The notes below the pieces were generated by a model. It was not told the origin of the DNA, did no database searches, and was given only the letters and a program-made list of their open reading frames with translations. From assembly GCA_004124475.1 (NCBI GenBank), contig SCKK01000015.1, positions 1 to 64,000 on the forward strand: 64,000 bases of DNA. The letters are read 5' to 3'. The translations under genes were made by a program, and so were the position numbers. Positions 1 through 7,581 of this stretch are shown here, piece by piece (the first letter of the stretch is position 1; each line of letters opens with the position of its first letter). This DNA comes from Fidelibacterota bacterium (GTDB lineage: Bacteria > Fidelibacterota > Marinisomatia > Marinisomatales > SCKK01).

Positions 1-425
1 TTGGGGGAACATATTATCTTCGTACTTCCCGAATGGATTTAAGTGAGCAGGAGATATGGAATTTATACCTTATGCTTACGGATTTAGAGGACAGTTTTCG
101 TAGTCTCAAAAGTGAATTGGGATTGCGGCCGAATTTCCATCAGATGGATCACCGGATAGAAGCACATCTGTTTATTACTGTCCTTGCATATCATTTTGTG
201 ACCTGTATCCAGTGGTATCTCCATCGGCAGGGAATCTATATGCGTTGGAGTTCCATCCGGTCGCTGTTGTCCACGCAGGTTCGGGTAACCACGGAAATGA
301 CGACCCGGGATGGAAGGAAGATTATTCTGCGAAACACCACGGAACCGGAACGGTTTCACCAGATGATCGCCAGGAGCTTGAACATCGATCCCAAACCCCT
401 GGGTGTCGTGAATATTGGGTTGTGA
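1..425 (+). CDS. IS1634-like DDE transposase, C-terminal part (5' end outside window)
   Basis: The reading frame is open from the first bases of the window, so the gene begins upstream; only about the last 140 residues are visible. The part seen contains YYLRTS, then EDSFRSLKSELGLRP and HRIEAHLFI, which match the end of the DDE catalytic domain in IS1634-type transposases, where the E of EDSFR is the expected catalytic glutamate. The tail (RVTTEMTTRDGR, then a NIDP motif) also fits that family. The frame ends in a normal stop. Whether the upstream part is intact cannot be judged. It abuts a broken wecB, so the element may have taken part in the decay of the polysaccharide locus; that link is inference. 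Confidence 0.75.
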   Translation, partial: GGTYYLRTSRMDLSEQEIWNLYLMLTDLEDSFRSLKSELGLRPNFHQMDHRIEAHLFITVLAYHFVTCIQWYLHRQGIYMRWSSIRSLLSTQVRVTTEMTTRDGRKIILRNTTEPERFHQMIARSLNIDPKPLGVVNIGL

Positions 426-489
426 AAATACGTAGTGACCATAAAAATGAAATCGTGTAGTTATTATTGGGCTTATGTAACCCATATGA

Positions 490-1237
490 CAAAGTTGGGT
501 TAATGATTCCTGTCGGTCATGTAGAAGCATGATTACGTTCATTCGATCGAAGTATGCCCGAAGAAATAATAAGGCTCATGACAGACCAGATTTCTGGTTT
601 ATTGTTTACTCCATCTAAGGATGTTGACGATAATTTTGTGCGAGAAGGCATCTCAAATAGTAAAATTCATTTTGTAGGCAATGTGATGATTGATACGTTA
701 GTCAGGTTGTTGCCAAAAATGTAAAAAGCATAACCTATAGGGTCTATCAGATAAATATGCTCTTGTTACATTACACAGGCCATCCAATGTTGATAACCCA
801 GTAGTGCTAAATAATATTTTAAAAATGTTGAGTAAGATGAGCGGCTCAATACAAGTTCTTTTCCCTATTCATCCAAGAACACAGCAACGCATTACTGACT
901 TTAGGTTGGGTTTATCCGCAAGTAATAAACTTAAGCTGATGGAAAACCAATAGGCTACCCGGATATCTTGGCTTTACAACATGAGGCAATGGTTGTTATT
1001 ACAGATTCTGGTGGTATTCAGGTGGAAACTACTTATTTAGGTGTACCTTGTCTTACGATTCGGGAAAATACTGAACGGCCAATCACGATTACAATGGGAA
1101 CAAATACTCTGGTTGGTAATGATATGGAGCTTCTGAAAAAGGAAGTTGGGCGTATTATCACAGGAAATGGAAAGCAGGGGAAAATCCCACCACTCTGGGA
1201 CGGACAGGCTTCTCTTCGCATTGTTAATATCCTTTAG
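490..1237 (+). pseudogene. wecB: Decayed UDP-N-acetylglucosamine 2-epimerase (WecB-like)
   Basis: Non-hydrolysing UDP-GlcNAc 2-epimerase converts UDP-GlcNAc to UDP-ManNAc for surface polysaccharides. Pieces of one such protein appear in family order but in different frames: IPVGHVEA, an in-frame stop at 530-532 where family members have Gly, then LRSFDRSMPEE and LMTDQIS; a stop at 722-724; then ALVTLHRPSNVDNP and FPIHPRTQQRI; a further frame change near 950; then GYPDILALQHEAM, ITDSGGIQVE and GVPCLTIRENTERP up to the stop at 1237. The N-terminal third is absent. With at least one nonsense codon, two frame disruptions and a missing start this cannot make an active enzyme. The open stretch at 968-1237 is only its last intact piece. 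Confidence 0.85.
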
Positions 1238-1301
1238 GAGCTATGAAGACAAGTCACAATAGAGGTTCGGAAACAATTGTAAGTTTTGGTTAAGATAATC
1301 C

Positions 1302-1330
1302 TTGACTTCCATTTGAGACACGAATAAATT
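1302..1330 (+). promoter_or_regulatory. Candidate sigma-70-type promoter upstream of the sugar transferase
   Basis: TTGACT (1302-1307) and TAAATT (1325-1330) are separated by 17 bases in an AT-rich stretch about 195 bases before the sugar-phosphate transferase start. The -35 box matches consensus in five of six positions and the -10 box in four. The same -35/-10 combination and spacing occurs before the tRNA cluster at 39254-39282. The rest of 1238-1524 holds nothing else I recognise. Prediction by pattern only. Confidence 0.4.
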
Positions 1331-1524
1331 TTCGCAAAATTAAGGAGTGCCTATCGACATTTGTTAAAGGGTTAGTTTCGAATAACAGTTACTGTATAAA
1401 AAAGCAGTAAAACAAAAAACCTCTAACAGATGAATATTTTCCTTAGTGATAATCCGGATGTGATGGTGCACATTCGGTTATATATTATTTTAGCGTATTT
1501 TTTACACAAAAATCCTAACACAGC

Positions 1525-2925
1525 ATGGCAAAATTAGACTTCCAGAGGAATTTTAAATTTTGGACAGTAGTCGCTATTCTATTAACTGTAGATATAGTAA
1601 TGGGTTGGATTGCATTTTCAAAAGTATTAATTCCGGAGATATTAGCAACCAATGGGATTTCTTTGATAGGCGTATTTATCGGTATTAATACAGTATTAAT
1701 TGCTCTTTTTTATTTCAATAATAGATATAAAGTTGACCCCACACTTTCCCGTTTTGCAGAAATCGAAAATATTTTCAAAGTTACTTTAGGTACAATTTTG
1801 TTTGTGATTTTGTTTAATGAGTTATTTGAGCTTCCGGTTATTGTTTCTTCCACTGTTTTACTTCGATACTGGATTACCCTTGCAGTCACATTATCCGCTG
1901 GGCGATTGATCATTAGACAAATTCAGAAATCGCTGCTTAAGAAAGGATATGGGGCTAAGAACACCATTATTGTGGGTGTAAACGAAAGGGCAAAAAAGGT
2001 AGCAGAATATCTTACCAATCGCCATCTTGGATATAAAGTTGTCGGGTTTGTGACGCCCGATCCTATACAGAAGAGTAGCCGTGACCAACCTGAACAACCT
2101 ATTCTTGCATCAGTCAACGAATTAAAGCAAGTCATAGACAATTTCCAGATCAATGAGGTCATCATTGCATTTGAACGACCCAATCATAATCGATTATTGG
2201 ATATAATAACCTTGGCAAATGGTTCTCCTGTCTCTTTGAAAATCATACCGGATATGTATGAGGTAGTAAGTGGCCTGGCAAAAACGGAACAGATTCATGG
2301 ACTGCCCCTGATTCAAATTAATCCAGAGATTATCAGTCGTTTTGAAAAATTTCTGAAGCGGTTTTTTGATATTCTTTCTGCATGTATTGTAATCATTCCC
2401 TTGATGCCATTCTGGTTCATTCTTGCCCTTGCTATAAAAATTAATTCTAGAGGACCTATATTTTACTGGCAGGACAGAATTGGGATGGATGGAAAACAAT
2501 TCAAAATCGTGAAATTCAGATCTATGTTCAAAGATGCGGAGACCCATACGGGACCCATATGGGCGGCGGAAGACGATCCCCGTATTACGAATGTGGGTTA
2601 CTTTATGCGAAGATTTCGATTGGATGAAGTTCCTCAATTTCTTAATGTACTAAGTGGACAGATGAGTGTGGTAGGTCCCCGCCCCGAAAGACCCTATTTT
2701 GTTCAAAAATTGATGGAAGAATTTCCTTTTTATTACCGTAGGCACAAAGTTCGACCGGGAATTACCGGTTGGGCTCAAATTAAACGTTCTTATGACACGA
2801 CCATAGAAGATGTTCGTCAGAAACTGAAATATGATTTCTTCTATATTGAAAATATCAGTATATCACTCGATCTAAAAATCATGTTTAATACGGTTGCGGT
2901 GATGTTCTCCGGAAAAGGTCAGTAA
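1525..2925 (+). CDS. Polyprenyl-phosphate sugar-1-phosphate transferase (WbaP/WcaJ-like), initiates exopolysaccharide repeat units
   Basis: This membrane enzyme transfers a sugar-1-phosphate from a nucleotide sugar to undecaprenyl phosphate, the first step of capsule, O-antigen or exopolysaccharide assembly. Of its 466 residues the N-terminal part has about four membrane segments (near 12-32, 45-64, 86-100, 105-126). A Rossmann-like CoA-binding-type domain (145-250) and a further hydrophobic segment (282-304) follow. The C-terminal catalytic domain carries KFRSM (330-334), RLDEVPQ with the Asp-Glu pair (367-368), GPRPERP (384-390) and RPGITGWAQ. Architecture and length are those of full PHPT-type enzymes. 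The sugar cannot be told from sequence. With the broken wecB upstream and the Wzi-like gene downstream it marks the end of a polysaccharide locus. Confidence 0.92.
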   Translation: MAKLDFQRNFKFWTVVAILLTVDIVMGWIAFSKVLIPEILATNGISLIGVFIGINTVLIALFYFNNRYKVDPTLSRFAEIENIFKVTLGTILFVILFNELFELPVIVSSTVLLRYWITLAVTLSAGRLIIRQIQKSLLKKGYGAKNTIIVGVNERAKKVAEYLTNRHLGYKVVGFVTPDPIQKSSRDQPEQPILASVNELKQVIDNFQINEVIIAFERPNHNRLLDIITLANGSPVSLKIIPDMYEVVSGLAKTEQIHGLPLIQINPEIISRFEKFLKRFFDILSACIVIIPLMPFWFILALAIKINSRGPIFYWQDRIGMDGKQFKIVKFRSMFKDAETHTGPIWAAEDDPRITNVGYFMRRFRLDEVPQFLNVLSGQMSVVGPRPERPYFVQKLMEEFPFYYRRHKVRPGITGWAQIKRSYDTTIEDVRQKLKYDFFYIENISISLDLKIMFNTVAVMFSGKGQ

Positions 2926-3021
2926 AGGTTTCCATCTTATATATAAATTCTTTTTGAAAACTTTCTGAACCTGTATAGCTTTTTACCTGCTTTTATTATA
3001 TCAATTAACGGGAAGTTATCC

Positions 3022-4599
3022 ATGATCAATAAATTGAGAAGAAATATTTTCAGTATCTTACTATTTCTGATACTGCCTGTGTTGTTAACAGGGCAGGAAT
3101 TGATCATGGAATCTGGGTCTAATTATCACCGTATGGAATCTCTGACGATTCAAAATGGGGAAATTAATCCTTCTCTATCTGTCCGTTTATCCCATGTTTG
3201 GCAGCTAAAAGCCCGAAAACAGTTTGCCGATCTATTGAAATCGAGAAAGTTTGATGGCTTGTTAAGGAAACAACGATTAAAATTTTTTCCCAGCCTATCC
3301 GGAATTACTTATTTGAATGGAGGTAACGTAAATCAAAAAGGTACGTATTTGGACATTTATCCCTCGGTCACAGTAGCGGCGAATTACAAAATACCCCCTA
3401 CCGGTCGTTTTAGTGTTCTATTCTGGAGCAGAATTGAAAAGCATTCTGTTGTCAGCCAGGAAACGATATCAGATCTTACTTATGATTTTCATGGGCAGAA
3501 GGAATTGGGATATCAAAAAAACCAGGGATGGGATTCTACCTGGGTGGAATACGATATCGGTGATGGAGGTATACTTTTTTCACACTCAAAAGGATATATA
3601 ACCCTTGCAAAGTCCAATCCCATCTGGGGACCAGGCTATTCCGGTCAGTTAATATTCTCTGATAAAATCCCCAGTTTTGTTTTCTTCAAGGTAATACATC
3701 AAATTAGTGAAAAGTGGACCTTTTCTTTTTTTCATGGTTCTCTTAATTCCACTTTACGGGATTCTTCCACGGTCGAGTTGTATCAAATGAAAGGGGGGTT
3801 ACCTTTAGTTAAAAAATTTATTGCTGCTCATCGGTTAGACTTTTTTCCAACCAAATCCGTTAGGATTGGTTTGGGAGAATCTGTGATTTATGGGGCAAGA
3901 GGAATTGAAGGAGTATACCTGATCCCCTTTATGTTGTACTGGTCAGCCCAACACGATTTGAGTGACTCAGATAATCTTCAGATGTTTGCTGATATTGACT
4001 GGGTAATAAAAGAAAAAGCTCGTTTTTATGGATCTCTATTCATGGATGAGTGGGATTTAGTTAATACGTTTAATAAAAAGAAAAACCATAACTGGATAGC
4101 TTATCAAATCGGGGCAACTTTGAGATTACCAGTTAAGCCGATTTTTGATCCGTTGTTCAGACTGGAATATACTCATTTATCCCCTTACGTCTATGTGCAC
4201 AAAAGCAAGATCAATACATTCCAGAACCACGGTCGTTACCTTGGTTTTTGGGCTGGACCCAATTCAGATAATTTGTTTGTAGCCATAGAAGGTACACCTA
4301 AGCCTGGATGGTGGATACAGGTTTATGGTCAAAAAACAAGACGGGGTGAAGTCGATGATGAAACAATTAAAATGCAATACAATAACGAGCTGATTACATT
4401 CCTCTATCGAACCTATGAGGGTGAACCTGAAACTCGATCATTGGTTGGTTTTCGTGGAGAATTTGGATTAACCTCATACTTCAGGCTGGGATTTGATATT
4501 TATCGTGACAGATGGGATCAAAAGTTGGATTTAACCACAGGCAAACGGAAAACGGTAAAAAAATTGAATGGCAAAATTGAGATTCTGTTGGGAATTTAA
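3022..4599 (+). CDS. Outer-membrane beta-barrel, capsule assembly Wzi-like
   Basis: The 525-residue product begins with a clear signal peptide (basic start, hydrophobic 8-23, then GQE) and continues with alternating aromatic/polar stretches typical of an outer-membrane beta-barrel. The segment WGPGYSG (202-208) followed by LIFSDKIPSF resembles the conserved region of the Wzi capsule-assembly family, which in E. coli is a surface lectin that holds capsule polysaccharide on the cell. Its place 96 bases after the sugar-phosphate transferase supports a role in surface polysaccharide. The barrel call is firm; the Wzi assignment rests on one motif region and context, and another porin-like family remains possible. 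Confidence 0.65.
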   Translation: MINKLRRNIFSILLFLILPVLLTGQELIMESGSNYHRMESLTIQNGEINPSLSVRLSHVWQLKARKQFADLLKSRKFDGLLRKQRLKFFPSLSGITYLNGGNVNQKGTYLDIYPSVTVAANYKIPPTGRFSVLFWSRIEKHSVVSQETISDLTYDFHGQKELGYQKNQGWDSTWVEYDIGDGGILFSHSKGYITLAKSNPIWGPGYSGQLIFSDKIPSFVFFKVIHQISEKWTFSFFHGSLNSTLRDSSTVELYQMKGGLPLVKKFIAAHRLDFFPTKSVRIGLGESVIYGARGIEGVYLIPFMLYWSAQHDLSDSDNLQMFADIDWVIKEKARFYGSLFMDEWDLVNTFNKKKNHNWIAYQIGATLRLPVKPIFDPLFRLEYTHLSPYVYVHKSKINTFQNHGRYLGFWAGPNSDNLFVAIEGTPKPGWWIQVYGQKTRRGEVDDETIKMQYNNELITFLYRTYEGEPETRSLVGFRGEFGLTSYFRLGFDIYRDRWDQKLDLTTGKRKTVKKLNGKIEILLGI

Positions 4600-4624
4600 T
4601 TCATAATTTTTTAATTGTTAACCT

Positions 4625-4797
4625 GAATAATTCATCCGCAAATCTAACAGGAATGTAAGTGCTAAAATATTGCGAGATGGAGAAAAGTTGCTGATGAATT
4701 ATTCACCGAAGGCCGCCTATGGCGGGGTTAACCCCGACACTGACGAGTCAGTGTCGGCCCGGAGGGTGATTAATTCATGGACACATGAATTAATCAG
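4625..4797. repeat. Nested palindromic intergenic repeat
   Basis: Most of the 297-base gap between the Wzi-like gene and serS is a set of inverted repeats. A 12-base arm at 4625-4636 is complementary to 4693-4704. An 11-bp stem with a two-base loop lies at 4734-4757 (CCGACACTGAC and its complement). A perfect 13-bp stem with a GACA loop lies at 4767-4796 (TGATTAATTCATG). The outer arms at 4693-4706 and 4764-4779 are also roughly complementary, giving a larger foldback. No coding potential is seen. It looks like a short mobile or REP-type palindromic element rather than a simple terminator, since no T-run follows. Confidence 0.6.
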
Positions 4798-4896
4798 GGT
4801 AACAGGTATACCGGATATATTAGGGATAGACATTTGACATGCTGGATTGTAATTTTGGTCTCAAATATAACGGTAACATAAATCTATAAATTCCTT

Positions 4897-6159
4897 ATGC
4901 TTTCCATAAAATACATTCGTGAAAATCCTGAGGTGGTTCAAGCCGCTATTTCCAATAAAGGCGAGAAGGGTGACGTTCATGAAATTTTACGGTTGGACAA
5001 AAAGATCCGGCAATTAATTCATGATGTGGAAGCAAAGAAAGCGGAAAAGAATCGAACAAATAGTCAGATCGTTGAAGCCAACAGGAACAGCCAGGATGCA
5101 GACCAGCTTATTAAGAAAATGAAAAAGCTTTCCGCAGAAATAAAAATGGGTGACAGTGACCTTACGCAATCAAGACATCAGTTAAATGAACTGTTAATCT
5201 GGGTTCCCAATATCCCTCATGAGTCGGTCCCTGTTGGAGTAGATGAATCAAAAAATGTGGAAGTTCGAATGCGGGGTGAGGCACCTACTTTTGATTTTGA
5301 AATAAAAACTCACTTGGACTTGGGGACCTCATTGCACCTATTTGATTTTGAACGGGCTGCTAAGATTTCTGGATCAGGATTTCCCCTTTTTACAGGGAAA
5401 GGAGCCAAATTAGAACGTGGACTTATCAATTTCATGTTGGATTATCATGTCCAGCGGGGATATAAGGAGGTGTATACACCATTTATGACTCTTCCCGCAG
5501 CAAATGAGGCGACAGGTCAGCTTCCCAAATTAAAGGAAGACATGTACTTTGTGGAACGGGATAATTTGTATCTCATCCCTACAGCAGAGGTACCTGTGAC
5601 CAATATTCATCGTGGAGAAATATTATCTGAGGATGAACTTCCCATTCATTATGTGGCTTTTTCGCCCTGTTTTCGTCGTGAGGCAGGATCATATGGGAAG
5701 GAAACAAGGGGCTTGTTGCGTGTCCACCAGTTCAACAAAGTGGAATTGGTCAAGTTTGTGAAACCGGAAACCTCCTACCAAGAATTGGAACGATTAATAA
5801 GGGATGCGGAATCGATCCTTAAGGAGCTCGGGCTTCATTATCGTGTAGTTGCCCTTTCCACCGGAGATCTCAGTTTTGCTGCAGCGAAATGTTACGATCT
5901 GGAAGTGTGGGCTCCCGGTGAGAATCGTTGGTTAGAAGTTTCGAGCTGTAGTAATTATGAATCTTTCCAAGCTAGGAGAGCCAACATTCGGTACAGAAGA
6001 AAGGATGGCAAATTGGAATTCGTTCACACCTTAAATGGGTCGGCATTGGCGACACCGAGATTGACGATTGCCCTTCTTGAAACCTACCAGACGGATGAAG
6101 GGTCTGTCATGATCCCCGAGATATTGCAGCCATATGTGGGAGACACTGTTTTAAAATAG
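4897..6159 (+). CDS. serS: Seryl-tRNA synthetase
   Basis: Charges tRNA-Ser (and tRNA-Sec where present) with serine in the cytosol. At 420 residues it has the usual length. The N-terminal 110 residues form the long antiparallel coiled coil that recognises the tRNA extra arm. The class II core follows with the TAE loop (229-231), motif 2 around FRRE (259-262) and motif 3 at NGSALATPR (380-388), slightly divergent from the common NGSGLAVGR but keeping the key Arg. The start is the first ATG of the frame, giving the standard MLSIKYIREN opening. It stands alone between two repeat-filled gaps, so is probably its own transcription unit. Confidence 0.97.
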   Translation: MLSIKYIRENPEVVQAAISNKGEKGDVHEILRLDKKIRQLIHDVEAKKAEKNRTNSQIVEANRNSQDADQLIKKMKKLSAEIKMGDSDLTQSRHQLNELLIWVPNIPHESVPVGVDESKNVEVRMRGEAPTFDFEIKTHLDLGTSLHLFDFERAAKISGSGFPLFTGKGAKLERGLINFMLDYHVQRGYKEVYTPFMTLPAANEATGQLPKLKEDMYFVERDNLYLIPTAEVPVTNIHRGEILSEDELPIHYVAFSPCFRREAGSYGKETRGLLRVHQFNKVELVKFVKPETSYQELERLIRDAESILKELGLHYRVVALSTGDLSFAAAKCYDLEVWAPGENRWLEVSSCSNYESFQARRANIRYRRKDGKLEFVHTLNGSALATPRLTIALLETYQTDEGSVMIPEILQPYVGDTVLK

Positions 6160-6184
6160 AAGTGGAGAACATATCTACGACCCG

Positions 6185-6200
6185 TCCGTCAGTTGACGGA
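6185..6200. repeat. 16-bp palindrome family, variant copy
   Basis: TCCGTCAGTTGACGGA is a near-perfect palindrome 26 bases after the serS stop. It differs at three positions from the perfect palindrome TCCGCCAGCTGGCGGA found at 15280-15295 and 16883-16898. It is followed at once by a short ATCCC-tttt-GGGAT hairpin (6200-6213). Confidence 0.5.
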
Positions 6201-6218
6201 TCCCTTTTGGGATAGGGT

Positions 6219-6296
6219 CTCTCCGTGGGAGTCTCCAGGGGTCATGAAGGACTCCCACGGAGAGTCCATTGTGACCTTCGTGACCTCCCCCTGGAG
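6219..6296. repeat. Two overlapping, mutually exclusive hairpins between serS and plsC
   Basis: Hairpin A pairs 6219-6233 (CTCTCCGTGGGAGTC) perfectly with 6250-6264. Hairpin B pairs 6233-6250 with 6275-6296: CTCCAGGGG at 6233-6241 is the exact complement of 6288-6296, and GGTCATGAAGG at 6240-6250 pairs with 6275-6285 with one G-T type mismatch. B's left arm is A's loop and B encloses A's right arm, so only one can form fully at a time. The remainder of the 397-base gap (6160-6556) is non-coding and contains a second repeat at 6437-6472. It may be a nested palindromic element or an attenuator-like structure. Confidence 0.55.
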
Positions 6297-6436
6297 CGAA
6301 TTGATTATCCGAAGAATCCTTTGGAAATAGGCGAGGGAGCAGAGGAGAAGACAATGAGATGTGAATAACGAATAAGGAGTGAATCCCGAAGTTTCGTGAT
6401 TGACGAGAAACATTGTTCCGTAGGATCTCTCACTGA

Positions 6437-6472
6437 GAAATTCCCCGCTTGACGGTAAACAGGCGATACAGT
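6437..6472. repeat. Dispersed repeat, copy 1 (upstream of plsC)
   Basis: The ends GAAATTCCCCGC and CAGGCGATACAGT are shared with a second copy at 7533-7578, upstream of the DUF2851 gene. The middle differs in length (36 against 46 bases); the longer copy can pair GCCTGAC-type and GTCGGGC-type arms around its centre. Same orientation in both. Confidence 0.55.
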
Positions 6473-6505
6473 CAATTAGTTAGGAGATGCGAAACATGAG
6501 TGACT

Positions 6506-6533
6506 TGACATCACTATAATTATTGGTATGTTA
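6506..6533 (+). promoter_or_regulatory. Candidate promoter for plsC
   Basis: TTGACA (6506-6511) is followed 16 bases later by TATGTT, a four-of-six match to the -10 consensus, about 25 bases before the proposed plsC start. A TATAAT lies only four bases after the -35 box and cannot work with it at normal spacing. Pattern evidence only. Confidence 0.3.
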
Positions 6534-6556
6534 AATTTAACCGAAAGGAAACTATT

Positions 6557-7378
6557 TTGATTCGGACTATTTTTTTCTTTATTAATTATTTTTTCTGGAC
6601 TTTTTTATTAGGTTCAGCGTCAATTTTTGTAGGGATATTTGACCATTCAGGGAGAACGATCGGGAAGATTGTCCGGTTATGGGCACAGATTCTTTTGAGA
6701 GTCGGAGGGATACGATTTCGTGTATTGGGTCTGGAAAAATTAGATCCCAATCAGGACTATTTTTTTGTAGGGAATCATGAAAGTGCATTCGATATTTTGT
6801 TGAGTTATGCAGGGTTACCCTACTGTCTTGTTTCTATCGCAAAAAAAGAATTGAAGAAAATCCCAATTATGGGTTGGGCGATGGTATTGGCAAAACACAT
6901 ATTCGTGGACCGGACTAATTACCGTAAAACGATGAAATCTCTTGAAGAAGCGGAAATATCGTTAAAGAAATATCCACGATCGGTGCTCCTGTTCCCTGAG
7001 GGAACTCGAAGTCCGGATGGGGAAATTCATCGATTCAAGCGAGGAGGGCTCAATCTTGCTGTAAAGGTGGGAATGCCTGTGATTCCTATGACTTTTTGCG
7101 GAACGCGTAATATTATGGCAAAACGTGGATTGAGAGTTCATTCTGGGGAAATTGAATTGAGATTAGGTCATCCTATGGATACAACCCTGTGGAAAAATGA
7201 AAAACCTAATTCCTTTGCCCGGGTTGTGCGTGAAAAAGTCGTCGCCATGAAAAATGAGTGGCTTCACCAAAGCTTAAAACATAGCTTAGTCTCCCCAAGC
7301 CCCCCGACAAATCGGGGTCGGAGGAGGAAATTAAAAAGCCAAAAGATGATAGACGATAAGCGAAAGACGATAGCTTGA
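6557..7378 (+). CDS. plsC: 1-acyl-sn-glycerol-3-phosphate acyltransferase (PlsC family)
   Basis: Acylates lysophosphatidic acid to phosphatidic acid, the precursor of membrane phospholipids. A hydrophobic N-terminal segment (4-27) anchors it. The acyltransferase signature NHESAFD (73-79; NHx4D) and the substrate motif FPEGTRS (146-152) are intact, with KIPIMGWA and PVIPM also typical. The frame opens at a TTG with AAAGGA upstream; no earlier in-frame ATG was seen. The last 30 or so residues are arginine/lysine-rich and are encoded by a palindromic intergenic-type repeat (CCCCGA and TCGGGG arms at 7302-7317), so the C-terminus has probably been extended by repeat sequence reading into the gene. 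Family members normally end near residue 240. Confidence 0.88.
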   Translation: MIRTIFFFINYFFWTFLLGSASIFVGIFDHSGRTIGKIVRLWAQILLRVGGIRFRVLGLEKLDPNQDYFFVGNHESAFDILLSYAGLPYCLVSIAKKELKKIPIMGWAMVLAKHIFVDRTNYRKTMKSLEEAEISLKKYPRSVLLFPEGTRSPDGEIHRFKRGGLNLAVKVGMPVIPMTFCGTRNIMAKRGLRVHSGEIELRLGHPMDTTLWKNEKPNSFARVVREKVVAMKNEWLHQSLKHSLVSPSPPTNRGRRRKLKSQKMIDDKRKTIA

Positions 7379-7490
7379 GTTTCACCCCGATACGCTCTCC
7401 CGACTACTTCGGGACTACGGGGCAGGCGCATCACGTTTCATGTTCATTTGTTACCTGTCGGGACGTTTTATTGTCCCGACGCGTCGGGAT
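7302..7490. repeat. Cluster of GTCGGGA-type palindromes at the end of and after plsC
   Basis: Several small inverted repeats built on CCCGA/TCGGG lie close together: CCCCGA-caaa-TCGGGG (7302-7317, inside plsC), TCCCGA-ctact-TCGGGA near 7400, and GTCGGGAC with its complement GTCCCGAC around a TTTTATT loop near 7460-7480, followed by CCGACGCGTCGG. A related CCCGAC-ctttGTCGGG hairpin occurs behind tRNA-Thr at 39493-39508. The gap 7379-7581 holds no gene. Confidence 0.5.
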
Positions 7491-7532
7491 ACGAGGGAAA
7501 ACATTATGCCGAAAATTCGGGATTCCTATGAA

Positions 7533-7578
7533 GAAATTCCCCGCCTGACCATGTGCTCAGTCGGGCAGGCGATACAGT
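7533..7578. repeat. Dispersed repeat, copy 2 (upstream of DUF2851 gene)
   Basis: Same end sequences and orientation as 6437-6472, with a longer palindromic centre. It ends three bases before the DUF2851 start codon, so it supplies the 5' untranslated region of that gene. Confidence 0.55.
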
Positions 7579-7581
7579 AAA

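Noticed and set aside
968-1237. Stand-alone 89-residue gene
   Set aside because: Its sequence is the C-terminal piece of WecB and continues, in other frames, from fragments upstream; it has no start of its own.
4834-4865. TTGACA followed by TAATTTTG before serS as a Bacteroidetes-type promoter
   Set aside because: TAATTTTG fits the TAnnTTTG box, but the upstream TTTG is only about 13 bases away rather than the usual 19-21, and no other gene here shows that promoter type.
6189-6413. 74-residue frame on the minus strand between serS and plsC
   Set aside because: It is read across the inverted repeats at 6219-6296; no ribosome-binding site and no family pattern.
6506-6521. TTGACA with TATAAT four bases later as a promoter
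   Set aside because: The spacing is far too short for sigma-70; a weaker -10 box at 16 bases was listed instead. A similar case at 39254-39276 (11 bases) was treated likewise.
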